The notes: generated by a model not told the origin, from the letters alone. A stretch of DNA of 33,129 nucleotides from Synechococcales cyanobacterium CRU_2_2 (GCA_012034805.1 JAAUOP010000045.1:1-33129); one strand, 5' to 3'; shown: positions 17,029 through 25,795, numbered from the stretch's first letter. Made by a program: numbers and translations.

Positions 17029-17613
17029 CTAAGGACAAAGGGCCGTCAGCGCTAGCATTAGGTAAGTATCGGAGTTGGAGCCGAGCCAGCGATCGCTCGG
17101 GCCGCTATCTGGACTGACATCTTGAGCGTGATTGGCTCCGTCAAGCGCCAGAAGATCTCCCGCCTCGCCCTTTTCCCCATCGCAATTCTCCTGATTTCCC
17201 CTTGGCTCCACCTGATAGCAGCCCACAGCCTGGAGTTGCTGACAGGCCATTGCGGTGAGTTCGAGGACGAGGGGTTCATCACTCTCAAATCCGTCTGCTT
17301 GGAAGAGTTTTAACCCAGTCTGATCGGCGAGCGCCCGCAGACACCGCGCCCGTTGCTGGAGTTGCGGGGCCAGGTCTGGGTTGGCCCAAGCCCAAGACCA
17401 TTGGCGGCGGCGGCGAGAGTAGGAACCAATGGGCGTAATTTCGGCCCGAAAGCAAATCCCAATCGCATCGTGGCCGGTGAGGATACCGGCCTCGAGATCG
17501 AGATCGAAGCGATCGCACTGACCAATCCCAAACTCTTCCACCAAATAGGTTTGCCGCTGTTCGAGGCGCTCGCAGCATTGGGCAAGAAAACTATCTAGTT
17601 CTTGATCGCTCAT
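17029..17613 (-). CDS. DUF6882-like protein
   Basis: The 194-residue soluble protein has a region (about 30-120) resembling DUF6882: FDLDLEAGILTG, ITPIGSYSRRRRQWSWAWANPDL and the FQADGFESDEPLVLELTAMACQ helix. The WxWAWANP core is the most telling motif. The stretch at about 130-175 is Gly/Asp/Asn-rich and low in hydrophobics; the end (TYLMLALTAL) resembles a final strand. Function is unknown. ATG 17613 is taken as start; ATG 17622 is possible, and neither has a clear ribosome binding site. Confidence 0.6.
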   Translation of the reverse strand: MSDQELDSFLAQCCERLEQRQTYLVEEFGIGQCDRFDLDLEAGILTGHDAIGICFRAEITPIGSYSRRRRQWSWAWANPDLAPQLQQRARCLRALADQTGLKLFQADGFESDEPLVLELTAMACQQLQAVGCYQVEPRGNQENCDGEKGEAGDLLALDGANHAQDVSPDSGPSDRWLGSNSDTYLMLALTALCP

Positions 17614-17824
17614 GGAGGTCATGGAAGATGTTCACCGGTTCGTCAGGGTTTACCAATCGGCAGGTTTACGGTCGTAGCTCTCCTCGCAACAACTGGATGG
17701 GGTTGTATCCGGGCAGATTTACGCAGAAACCTTTTTTATGCTAATCCCAGAAAAATTTCTCTGCACAGGCGAATTTTAGAAGCTTGATCCGCTCTGGTAG
17801 GACGGCAACTGTCATAATGCTTTC

Positions 17825-18709
17825 ATGCCTGACGCTTTTGACGCTTCCTTGAACCCGAAATCGGTGGAAACATTGCCCACCCCCGAGCCCTCTCCACAAC
17901 CCCCGCCTGATCCCTGGCTGGGCCGTCGGCGAGTCGAGTTTATTCAGCAATGTTTGCCGTTGTGGGAGTGGCTCTATAGGCATTACTTTCGGGTGGAGAC
18001 CCAAGGCTGGCAGCACGTCCCCCCCGCCGGCCAGAGCGCGCTGTTTGTGGGCTCCCACAATGGTGGTTTGGCGTCACCGGATACGGTGATGATGATGGTG
18101 GACTGGTTTCGCCGTTTTGGCCCTGAGCGTCCGATCTATGGACTGATGCATCCCAAGGTGTGGCAGGCGTCGCCGCCGCTGGCGGCGATCGCCGAATGGT
18201 GTGGTGCGATTGAGGCGCAGCCGAAGCTGGCGATCGCGGCGCTCCAGAGCGGGGCGAGCGTTTTGGTCTATCCCGGCGGCAGTCGCGATGTGTTTCGACC
18301 TCACCGCGATCGCGGCAAGATCCAGCTCGCAGGCCATCAAGGGTTTATCAAAATTGCCCTGCGTCAGCAGGTGCCCATTATTCCGGTGATCTCCAGTGGG
18401 GCTCACGATACGCTGATCGTTCTGGAGGATTTGTATCCGTTGGTGAAGCAACTCAACCAGTGGGGGATGCCTTGGTTGATGGGGATTGATCCGGAGGTCT
18501 TTCCGGTTTATTTGGGCTTGCCCTGGGGGCTTGGCATTGGCCCGATTCCGAATTTGCCGCTACCGGTGCCGATTAAAACCCAAGTGTGTGCGCCGATTAT
18601 GTTTGAGTGGTACGGGCGGGAAGCGGCTCAGGATCGGAGCTATGTCCAGAATTGTTTCGAGCGGGTGCAGCAGGAAATGCAGCAGGCCTTGGATCGGTTG
18701 ATGAACTAG
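17825..18709 (+). CDS. LPLAT/MGAT-like acyltransferase
   Basis: The 294-residue protein has a Pro-rich N terminus (1-35), an LPLAT fold with the His-containing SHNGGLASPD block (near 78-87), a VYPGGSRD block (near 157-164) and PIIPVISSG (near 188-196). The pattern is closest to the MGAT/DGAT2-like branch of glycerolipid acyltransferases. Cyanobacterial members of this group make neutral lipids or plastoquinone/phytol esters (the Synechocystis slr2103 type); the substrate here is inferred only. There is no clear TM helix except a weak one near 40-60. CATAAT (17813-17818) lies so close to the ATG that the message may be leaderless. Confidence 0.75.
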   Translation: MPDAFDASLNPKSVETLPTPEPSPQPPPDPWLGRRRVEFIQQCLPLWEWLYRHYFRVETQGWQHVPPAGQSALFVGSHNGGLASPDTVMMMVDWFRRFGPERPIYGLMHPKVWQASPPLAAIAEWCGAIEAQPKLAIAALQSGASVLVYPGGSRDVFRPHRDRGKIQLAGHQGFIKIALRQQVPIIPVISSGAHDTLIVLEDLYPLVKQLNQWGMPWLMGIDPEVFPVYLGLPWGLGIGPIPNLPLPVPIKTQVCAPIMFEWYGREAAQDRSYVQNCFERVQQEMQQALDRLMN

Positions 18710-18711
18710 CA

Positions 18712-21381
18712 TCACATTCCCCCGAAGGAAACATCAGTCACAAATTTAGTAACGGATTCAGTCACGATCCAGATGGCCACCACACTCAGCTCGACACCCT
18801 TAACGGATATTGGGCGCTTCCAAGGGCTGAAATCTGAACTGAGCTGAGTTGCTGGGGTTCGCTTCCACCCGAAGTAAACCGACGGTGCGCTGGGATTTTT
18901 TGGATCCTCCAAAATCAATCTCTCCTGTTCTCCCTGATAAAAAAAATTGACCTCGTTGCTCAGCGCCTGGTAGAGCGCTTTGCGGCTAATCGGCTGCGGC
19001 GGATTTGCTCGCTCTAGTTGCTCAACCACCTGAATAATAATCTGAGTCGCATCATAGGACGTCGCCGTGCGCCAGTTGACCGGCCCGCTCCAGAGCGCTG
19101 CGGCAGCTTTGGGAAATGCCTGACCCGGAACCGACTTTGGTGTCCAGAGGCTTGGCAAGACCATGCCCTGGGCCTTGTGCTCCAGTGCAAGTGTTTCTTG
19201 GGTATAGAACGACGGGCTGCCGTAGAGCGGTAGACGGCCTCGATTCGCCTTGGCCAGCTTGAGAGCAACGTCTAGGCGATCGATATGGGGGGTGATCACA
19301 ATGGCTTGGGCCTTGCTCTTGAGCAGCTCATCCATCGCCTGCTCGGGCTGATAATCCTCAGGTGCTCGGTCCAGCGTTGCCGCATTGCAGGTGTCATTCA
19401 AGATAATCTCACCCCCATCTGCTTTGAAAGTCTCCTTAAACGCCTCTGCAAAGGATGTATTGTCCTCCGATCGCTTATCGACACAAATCGCCACCCGCTG
19501 ATGCCCTTGGGATTGAATGTAGCGCGACAGATGCTCTGAGACAGATTGCATACTGGGCACCAGCCGAAATGCATAGCGGTATTTGTTGGGAGTGGAGCGC
19601 AGTTCTTCGGCAAAACTGGTAGGGGTGATCATCACTAAGCCAGCTTGGCTATAGATGGGGGCTCCGGCCATGGTGGCATTGGTGGCGTTGTGGCCGATGA
19701 CAGCGAGCAGCTCCGACTGTTTGACAAAGTGATTGGCTAGCTTACGGGTGAGGTCTGAGTCATTGTCGTCGTTGGCGATCGCAACCTTCAAAAACCGCAA
19801 GCCCGACCGACTTTTAGCCTGGGAGTCAGCCCCTTGCAGCTCGCGTTCGACCCGTCGATTCCATTCATCCTGGGCCTGGGCGACCCCGCGCAGCATTTCC
19901 TGGGCAATATTGGTATTCGAGCCAATCGGCACACTAGCGACCACCGCGACATAGGGCGATTCTTGGAAGGCAATCTGGGCATTGTTCAAGTAGATCAGGG
20001 TTTCTGGATCCTGTGGGTTATCCTGGCGGGCTTGCTCAAATTTCAAGATGGCATCAGGCCAGCGTTTGCGGCGAAAGGCTTTGATCCCTTTTTCCTTGGT
20101 ACTGATTCCTTGTTGCTTGGTGCGGCTGGCTTGCTCTTTAATCAGCCAGTCTTCGCCAGAGCTAACGCGATCGGCAATAAACCGATTGGCTCGAAACTGG
20201 TTGTATCCCCAACCCAAGCCTGGGGCGAGGAGGGCGATCACCACCGCCCCAGCGGCAAGTTTGGTTCGCCAACCTTGATTCGAGTTTGCGGCATAGTGCC
20301 AGGGTCGTGCAGAAGGGGTTTGGAAGATGACGGGTAGCCAGGTCGCTTGGGGATAGCGTTGGGTTTCTTCGTGAGATTTGAGGCGATCGCGGGCATGACG
20401 CACAGCCAGATGAAAGGAGTCACCGCGCCCAAACGCTTGCAGAAAATACTCCAAAAAGTCTTGAGCCACGTCGTCCGGCACGGGCTCACGCATCACAATG
20501 ACATTGGGCACCTTGGCTACCGCGAGGTCTTCTGCTAAACCCAAGCCATCACAGGAATTGAAGATTGCGAGTTTGAGGCCCCGACGTACCGCGCCTGTTA
20601 ACGCATCCTGCAATCGTTCCAGGGGAATGGCGGTATCACCCAAATAAATTTCGCCGCCGACCTTGCGACTGGCGCTGTGTCCGGCAAAAAAGAGGATGTC
20701 CCAGGGGCCTTCCCACAAGGTTGTGGTGAGTTGTGCCAGCGTCGGATTTTTCAGCGTTTCGATCGTGGCATCGGGGAGCTGAGCGCGGAGGGATTGCCAG
20801 TCTTGGGTGACGTTTAGCTGATTGCAAAGGCCTAGGACGGCAAGAATACGTAGGGGCGATCGCAGCGGTTCTGCCGCTGTTTGCATGTAGGGCGCAGCCA
20901 AGACAAACTCAGCTAGAGAACGACGCTCAAATAGTTTCCAAAGATGCCAAGGCAACCGTTGTAAATCCCGACTGTCGGTTTTAAGAATGACCCGCACCGA
21001 CTCATGAAGCGAGATGTGATCGACGATTTGATCCAAGATATTGACGACGCTACGGTGTTCTAGCCAAGCTTGAAACGCATTTTCAAATGCAATCCCAGCC
21101 TCAAAGATATCTTGAGACGAGGAGACATTGGTGACTTGGTCGCCGATGAGGATACGCGAGTTCCAGTCCCAGGTGGACGATCCGAGAGAGTAGTAGGACT
21201 GTCGCCAGGTGCTGTAGGGCTTGAGCAGGGTGTCTATAGGCGGGAATTCTCCCGTTCCTTGAAAAAACGCCTGCTGTCCTTCATGGGCAATCTCAACGAT
21301 GACCCGAAATCCCCGGTCAGGGCTTCCGGCGATCGTCTGTAGTCGGACGACTTTCGCTGTGGCTGAATCTTCTCTCGGCAT
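18712..21381 (-). CDS. CHAT protease - TM - TPR - periplasmic ligand-binding fusion
   Basis: The 889-residue protein has four parts. (1) A cytosolic CHAT caspase-like domain (about 1-360) carries the LPWHLW motif near 143-148, the catalytic His235 in FFAGHS and the catalytic Cys277 in FNSCDG. (2) One membrane helix spans about 374-390. (3) A charged linker with a TPR-like pair spans about 430-472 (RRKRWPDAILKFEQARQDNP). (4) A type-I periplasmic-binding fold of the branched-chain amino acid receptor class (Peripla_BP_6-like) spans about 476-850, with VAVVASVPIG, VIGHNATNATMAGAPIYSQAG and MITPTSFAEELRST segments. Ligand sensing outside would thus be linked to a protease inside; both the ligand and target are unknown. 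No strong ribosome binding site is seen. It diverges from dgkA. Confidence 0.88.
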   Translation of the reverse strand: MPREDSATAKVVRLQTIAGSPDRGFRVIVEIAHEGQQAFFQGTGEFPPIDTLLKPYSTWRQSYYSLGSSTWDWNSRILIGDQVTNVSSSQDIFEAGIAFENAFQAWLEHRSVVNILDQIVDHISLHESVRVILKTDSRDLQRLPWHLWKLFERRSLAEFVLAAPYMQTAAEPLRSPLRILAVLGLCNQLNVTQDWQSLRAQLPDATIETLKNPTLAQLTTTLWEGPWDILFFAGHSASRKVGGEIYLGDTAIPLERLQDALTGAVRRGLKLAIFNSCDGLGLAEDLAVAKVPNVIVMREPVPDDVAQDFLEYFLQAFGRGDSFHLAVRHARDRLKSHEETQRYPQATWLPVIFQTPSARPWHYAANSNQGWRTKLAAGAVVIALLAPGLGWGYNQFRANRFIADRVSSGEDWLIKEQASRTKQQGISTKEKGIKAFRRKRWPDAILKFEQARQDNPQDPETLIYLNNAQIAFQESPYVAVVASVPIGSNTNIAQEMLRGVAQAQDEWNRRVERELQGADSQAKSRSGLRFLKVAIANDDNDSDLTRKLANHFVKQSELLAVIGHNATNATMAGAPIYSQAGLVMITPTSFAEELRSTPNKYRYAFRLVPSMQSVSEHLSRYIQSQGHQRVAICVDKRSEDNTSFAEAFKETFKADGGEIILNDTCNAATLDRAPEDYQPEQAMDELLKSKAQAIVITPHIDRLDVALKLAKANRGRLPLYGSPSFYTQETLALEHKAQGMVLPSLWTPKSVPGQAFPKAAAALWSGPVNWRTATSYDATQIIIQVVEQLERANPPQPISRKALYQALSNEVNFFYQGEQERLILEDPKNPSAPSVYFGWKRTPATQLSSDFSPWKRPISVKGVELSVVAIWIVTESVTKFVTDVSFGGM

Positions 21382-21424
21382 AAATGGATGGCCTAACTTA
21401 TTCCAAGATTGCTTGTCTCCAATA

Positions 21425-21445
21425 TTACGTCATAATTTACGTCAT
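21425..21445. promoter_or_regulatory. Direct repeat TTACGTCAT in divergent spacer
   Basis: TTACGTCAT occurs at 21425-21433 and 21437-21445, a 12-base period, midway between the divergent CHAT fusion and dgkA genes. Spaced direct repeats in such a position suggest an operator, but no regulator is identified. Confidence 0.35.
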
Positions 21446-21490
21446 CACGTTAAGGCTTCAGTCAGCAGCTGTCAGGAGAAAACCTTCCCC

Positions 21491-21865
21491 ATGCCAAATC
21501 AATTTCGCACCCCCGGTTATCACCCCCTGCGTAAGCTTAAAGTTATTCTCTCCGGTCTCTATGTCGCAGTTGTCACCGACTTCAGTGTTGCCTATAAGGT
21601 GATTTTGTCGGTGCCTATTTTGGGAATTTCTTTCTTTTTTCGTCAATGGATAGACGTCAGTATTATCTTGTTGGCGATGGCCATCATGCTAATTTCTGAA
21701 TTGTTTAATAGCGCGATCGAAGTCCTCTGTGACTTTGTCGAACCCCAGCAAAACGATCGCATTCGAGTCACTAAAGATATTGCTGCCGCTGCTGCAGGCC
21801 TGAGTATCCTGGTTTGGGCTGCAATTTTAGCGATCGAAACCATTCGTCTTTGGCAATTTCCGTAG
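21491..21865 (+). CDS. dgkA: Diacylglycerol kinase (prokaryotic type)
   Basis: The 124-residue membrane protein has three hydrophobic helices and the DgkA/undecaprenol kinase signature: ELFNSAIEVLCDFVEP, followed by VTKDIAAAAAGLSIL with the catalytic Glu and Lys-Asp pair. It phosphorylates diacylglycerol (or undecaprenol) at the inner membrane, recycling lipid turnover products. AGGAG (about 21474-21478) supports ATG 21491 as the start, although the frame is open from 21299 across the divergent gene. Length matches the family. Confidence 0.9.
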   Translation: MPNQFRTPGYHPLRKLKVILSGLYVAVVTDFSVAYKVILSVPILGISFFFRQWIDVSIILLAMAIMLISELFNSAIEVLCDFVEPQQNDRIRVTKDIAAAAAGLSILVWAAILAIETIRLWQFP

Positions 21866-21881
21866 AGGCAGTTTTACACAA

Positions 21882-22894
21882 TCACCGTAACCGCGCCAGA
21901 ATATTTTTCGCCTGTTGACCAATTTGCCGGAGCCAGTCCTGGGTGGGTGAGTCTGACTGTTGGTCTTGGCTCGTGGCCAGATTGTGTTGGGTGAACTGAG
22001 CGGTTCTTCGGATCTGGGCGGAGCCCATCGCCTCCCGGCAACGCATCTCACCGGGCAAATCGCCCTGGGCGACAAACAAATCCAAAGATTGCTGATATTC
22101 CAACTCAGCCTCATCCCAGCGAGTCAATGCCTCTAGAGATTGTGCCCTGAGCAGATGCAACTCAGGGTTACGGGGGTGTTTGCTGAGAGCTTGGTTATAG
22201 CTGGCGATCGCCTCCAGCCAAAACCCAAACTTAGCCAACCGCTCCCCCTGCACCTTCCACAACGAGCCCCACACCGGATCCTGTTTCACCGCTTTTCCAA
22301 GCGTAAATCCAACTGAGAAAAGGCCGCCTGATAGCGTTGAACATAGGGGCCAGGGCTAGCGATGAACAGACATTGGCTCGTGATTTCTTCTTCTTTCAGC
22401 GGTTGTACCGCCAAAGCTTGGGCATAGCTGATCAAGGCTGCGCCAAAGCGCTGCTGGCGGTAGCGCAGATCGGCATGACGTTGCCAAAGTCGATAGCGAG
22501 TCGCGTCTAACTTCAGTGCATGTTCGTAATCGGCGATCGCCTCTCGCAAGCGCCCCAAGCGCTCACCGCTACGGCCCCGGTTCGTCCAGAGTTCCGCTCG
22601 CTGAGGGCTGCGGTTGATAGCCAAATCATAGGCGACAATGGCTTCTGCATGGCGGCCCAAATGACGCAGGGCATTGCCTTGGCCGTTGAGGGCTTCGATG
22701 CTGTGGGGGGCAAGATTGAGGGCGTCTTCGTAGTGGATCAGAGCCTGGGTGTAATTGGCGGCATTGTAGTAGAGCTGGCCCAGGGCAACATGGGTTCCGA
22801 CTTGGAGCGCGGCGGGGCGATCGCCGTCGGCTAGCTCGGCTTGTAGGGTGGCAAGCTGATTATTCCATTGCTGGGGGCTTTGGGGCGAACGCAT
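21882..22894 (-). CDS. TPR protein, frameshifted
   Basis: Two overlapping frames (22894-22286, then 22289-21882) together encode about seven TPR units. Examples are AALQVGTHVALGQLYYNAANY, then QALIHYEDALNLAPHSIEAL, AIVAYDLAINRSP, AIADYEHALKLDA and, in the second frame, AIASYNQALSKHPRNPELH. The first frame ends RLEKR-stop with the GTGA overlap; adding one A to the A4 run (T-run 22293-22296 on the plus strand) yields RLEKAVKQDPVWGSLWKV, a natural TPR helix. I therefore call one gene of about 336 residues. TPRs mediate protein-protein contacts; partners are unknown. It converges on dgkA with a 16-base gap. Confidence 0.75.
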
Positions 22895-22900
22895 GGAAAG

Positions 22901-22920
22901 ATGCTCTCGTGGGAGAGCAT
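22901..22920 (-). promoter_or_regulatory. Perfect 8-bp inverted repeat upstream of the TPR gene
   Basis: ATGCTCTC (22901-22908) and GAGAGCAT (22913-22920) flank a four-base loop, seven bases before the likely start codon at 22894. In RNA it would form a hairpin at the ribosome binding position; in DNA it could be an operator. Confidence 0.4.
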
Positions 22921-22989
22921 TGCGCAAGAATGATCTTAGACTAGCAAAAAATCTATGAAAGATCGGTGGGTAGAACCTTTCAAACCTTG

Positions 22990-24396
22990 TTAAACCTTGC
23001 GTCTGAACACAAAACTTTGACGGTCGATGCTGACAAACCCTTGATAATGTTTCGAGTCCGCCAACAGCGCTGGGATCAGGCGGTCTAAAAGTACCCGTTC
23101 CGCCGTCGTTGCAAACGGATAGGACAACACGATCGCATCAAAATTCTCAGGCTTGGCGCTGCCCTGGGGCCAACCGCCGCCCTCGATCAAACGAACCATG
23201 GGCCGCTGGGTCACGAGCGAGACGACGTGGCTGGTGCTGAGGACGCGATCGCCCGGATGCACATGCGGCAGGATCTGGTGCAGAGCGATCGCCTCAGGCA
23301 GTTTGGGCAAATAGCGCTCATAAAAGTAGCCATACTTCGCCAGCGCACAAAACGCAGCGATCGACCACAGCACGGCCCAGCGGGGCTGAAGCCACGGGCG
23401 TCTGCCCGTGTGCCGCCAACTTGCCACAGAATCGATCGCCCAGAAAAACAGAAATGGCAAAATCGGCAAGGAATAATGATGGATTAAATCCCGCTGCCAG
23501 CCATCAGAGAGGGTATTCATGCCGAGGGTGGCGATCGCCGGGACAAGGTCTGTGATTTTTGTCAGCTTCACCAGGCCTAAAATCGGCAGTACTAAGAGTA
23601 AATAGTAGAAGAGATTGTCGATCGCCAAAACTCTCGTAATGAGAATGCCAGGGTTGTGAATAAGATTGGCAACGATCTCGCGAAAGGAGTCGCCGAGGTA
23701 GGCATAAAAACCAATACTCGCGATGCCTTGGTCGCCGCGAAAATTCGGAATTACATAGAAAAAAGCCACCCCAAACCACACCGCACTCATCGCCACGACG
23801 GCTAAGCCATGCAGCCAACGGCGTTGAAAAATTGCAATCCAAACCCCAAACGTCGCAACCGTCAGCGTTAGGATATCCTTGGTCAATAGGGTGAGCAGAA
23901 TTGTGCCATAGAACGGTAGCCAACGATGGGTTCGCAAAAAGAACAAAGCCCAGAGTAAGGCCGGAACCGCAATCACTTCAGTGCGAAAGTCGGCGTAAAA
24001 ATTGGCATTAAAAATGACAGGGTAGAGCAAATAACAGAGGGTGATCGCTTCTGAAAAACGTTGGGAAAGCTGGAAGTGACGACTGAGTAAATAAATCGGA
24101 ATTGTACCAGAGGCCAAACTCAAAGCCTGAACAAAAATCAGCCAATAAATGCTCGGATGAATCTTATAGAGGAGCGCGATCGGATACAGCACTAGTGCCA
24201 CATGATCGCCGATCAAATGAATATCTTTATAAAGCGTTGAAATAGGTGTTAAACCTTGACTTTGCAAAAACACCAACTGGTCAAAAAAACCTAAATCAGA
24301 CCCCGCACCCAAGAGCCAAAACTGTAGACTGCTGAGCGCAAACAGGATCAAAGTTGCGAGGGAGGTTGCGATCGCCAAAAACACAAACGATGGCAT
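22990..24396 (-). CDS. DUF2079 family membrane protein
   Basis: The 468-residue protein has about ten membrane helices and the DUF2079 marks: SDLGFFDQLVFLQSQG near the N terminus, LIGDHVALVLYPIALLY, and the NANFYADFRTEVIAVPALLW segment. A soluble C-terminal region of about 90 residues follows. The fold resembles GT-C glycosyltransferases (PMT-like), so a lipid-linked sugar transfer role in the envelope is possible but unproven. ATG 24396 is preferred to the TTG at 24429, which lies inside a tandem repeat. It is downstream of the DCC-family gene with a 50-base spacer. Confidence 0.8.
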   Translation of the reverse strand: MPSFVFLAIATSLATLILFALSSLQFWLLGAGSDLGFFDQLVFLQSQGLTPISTLYKDIHLIGDHVALVLYPIALLYKIHPSIYWLIFVQALSLASGTIPIYLLSRHFQLSQRFSEAITLCYLLYPVIFNANFYADFRTEVIAVPALLWALFFLRTHRWLPFYGTILLTLLTKDILTLTVATFGVWIAIFQRRWLHGLAVVAMSAVWFGVAFFYVIPNFRGDQGIASIGFYAYLGDSFREIVANLIHNPGILITRVLAIDNLFYYLLLVLPILGLVKLTKITDLVPAIATLGMNTLSDGWQRDLIHHYSLPILPFLFFWAIDSVASWRHTGRRPWLQPRWAVLWSIAAFCALAKYGYFYERYLPKLPEAIALHQILPHVHPGDRVLSTSHVVSLVTQRPMVRLIEGGGWPQGSAKPENFDAIVLSYPFATTAERVLLDRLIPALLADSKHYQGFVSIDRQSFVFRRKV

Positions 24397-24407
24397 AGGT
24401 AACGGGG

Positions 24408-24452
24408 AGATCAGTAACGAGCAGATCAATAACGAGCAGATCAGTAACTAAG
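24408..24452. repeat. 15-bp tandem repeat overlapping a stop codon
   Basis: Units AGATCAGTAACGAGC (24408), AGATCAATAACGAGC (24423) and AGATCAGTAACTAAG (24438) follow one another. The third contains the stop codon (24448-24450) of the DCC-family gene, and the array separates it from the DUF2079 gene. Confidence 0.85.
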
Positions 24453-24924
24453 GTAAAAAACGAGCCTGCTCGGCGGCGGTAGGCATGCGACAGGTACCCC
24501 GTTTGCCCAGCAAGCGGTAACGATTGCGGGCCACAAACCGATAGACCGCATCCCGCGCGGGCCGAGGAATGGTGCCGCCGAGACTCAATACTGACCAAAG
24601 GCCACCGAGCCGTCGCAGAATCTGAACCACCGCTTCCGATTGGTAAAACAACCCCCGCTCATCGAGATAGTAAATTGACCATTGCTCCGAGTCATGGGGC
24701 AGGGGCGGCAGCAACGCCTGGGCAGTAGTGCCCTGGAGTGGGGCAACGCGGAGTTTGGCTGGGGTGTCGATCGCCAAGAGCAGATCCACAAAACCGTTGC
24801 ACATCACACATTCCCCATCAAAAAAGACAATGGGCTGATTCCCAAGCAACTGGGGCTCAGGTTCCTGGGCTGGCGGCTCAGAGGACAGACTTAAAGGGGT
24901 TTCCATCATGGGGGTGAATAACAT
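24448..24924 (-). CDS. DCC-family thiol-disulfide oxidoreductase (DUF393)
   Basis: The 158-residue protein carries the family-defining DxxCxxC motif (DGECVMCNGFVDLLL, about residues 35-49), a thioredoxin-like fold, and the downstream SEAVVQILRRLGGLW and RDAVYRFVARNRYRLLGK helices. The DCC family (DUF393) is predicted to be redox active, but few members have been tested. Start choice is uncertain: ATG 24924, 24909 and 24906 are all in frame and none has a clear ribosome binding site. Family members normally begin close to the VFFDGECVMC strand, so the first 20 residues are variable. Confidence 0.85.
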   Translation of the reverse strand: MLFTPMMETPLSLSSEPPAQEPEPQLLGNQPIVFFDGECVMCNGFVDLLLAIDTPAKLRVAPLQGTTAQALLPPLPHDSEQWSIYYLDERGLFYQSEAVVQILRRLGGLWSVLSLGGTIPRPARDAVYRFVARNRYRLLGKRGTCRMPTAAEQARFLP

Positions 24925-25007
24925 GAATAGTTGATGCCGAAATATGATGCCGAAATATGTTGATATACAGGGTGTAAGAGTCGGCGGCGGCGAATTTGGC
25001 GTTCGTT

Positions 25008-25651
25008 CTACAAGTCAAGATCGCGGCAAAACTGTCGCACGGCCCGGACGACAGTGAAATCGGTGCCAGTTTTGCGCAGTGTGATCCATTGATTTAATTG
25101 GGTGGCGCTAACGGCTGGAAAGTCTTGGCTATGGGTGGCGGCGGTATAGGCTCCGGCAGTGAGCTGTCGGATCGCGATCGCGCACGCTGATAGAGCCAAA
25201 TTTCTGGCACACCCATGGCTTGGTAGATCTTCAATTTGCTGTCAGAGTGATTGGCGATATCGGCTTCTCGCGCAAGATCAGGCGGTAATTCGCTGGCGAT
25301 CGTGTGCCCTAATCCCTGGCCAACTTGGATGTAAAAGCAGCTATCCGGTTCAACGCCTTGACTCAGGGTGGCACGGTTCATGGTCATGGAGCCTAAATCA
25401 TTGAATTCAAACCCGAATGCTTCGGCGAGGGTCAGGGCGATCGTGGCAAGGACACGATTGATGGCTTCGTGGGCTTGACCCGGCATACGAATTTCGAGGA
25501 CTCCATGGTCGTAGGCCATGCGAGTGGAACGACGATCGCCGAGCTGTTGCAACAGCGCTAGATAGTCGTCCCAGGAAACGCCATTAATCTGAATGGCACT
25601 GCCGGGGGTGAGTTCGATTTGGTGGATTGGTGTGGCGATCGCTGCGGTCAT
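25008..25651 (-). CDS. Uma2 (DUF820) family putative endonuclease, frameshifted
   Basis: The first frame (25651 to about 25180) gives an N-terminal Uma2 region (SWDDYLALLQQLG, HGVLEIRMPGQAHEAINRVL), the core PDSCFYI strand and PPDLAREADIANHSDSKLKI, then MGVPEIWLYQ. The second (about 25180 to 25008) continues with AIRQLTAGAYT and a C-terminal helix (FTVVRAVRQFCRDL). One missing base near 25176-25186 breaks it; restored, it has about 214 residues. Uma2 proteins have a PD-(D/E)xK-like core and are expanded in cyanobacteria, with no clear function. ATG 25651 has GGGAGG about ten bases upstream. It is probably independent of the DCC-family gene. Confidence 0.8.
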
Positions 25652-25751
25652 GGCTATCAAGCCTCCCATCAAGAACAATCTCCGTCAATTGTAGTAGTTT
25701 GTATAAAATTGAAGCGTGTCGGCGATAAGCGAAGAGGGCGACGCTTTTTGT

Positions 25752-25791
25752 TTTGTTCTTGTGCGTGGAGCTTTGTTCTTTTGCGTGGAGC
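25752..25791. repeat. 20-bp direct repeat containing a duplicated ribosome binding site
   Basis: A 20-base unit TTTGTTCTTGTGCGTGGAGC (25752-25771) is repeated with one mismatch at 25772-25791, ending five bases before the ATG at 25796. Each copy contains GTGGAG, so the Shine-Dalgarno-like motif is duplicated. Confidence 0.8.
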
Positions 25792-25795
25792 GTTT

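Noticed and set aside
22286..22289. Two translationally coupled TPR genes
   Set aside because: A one-base repair gives a continuous TPR helix, and seven other sites in the window need the same repair.
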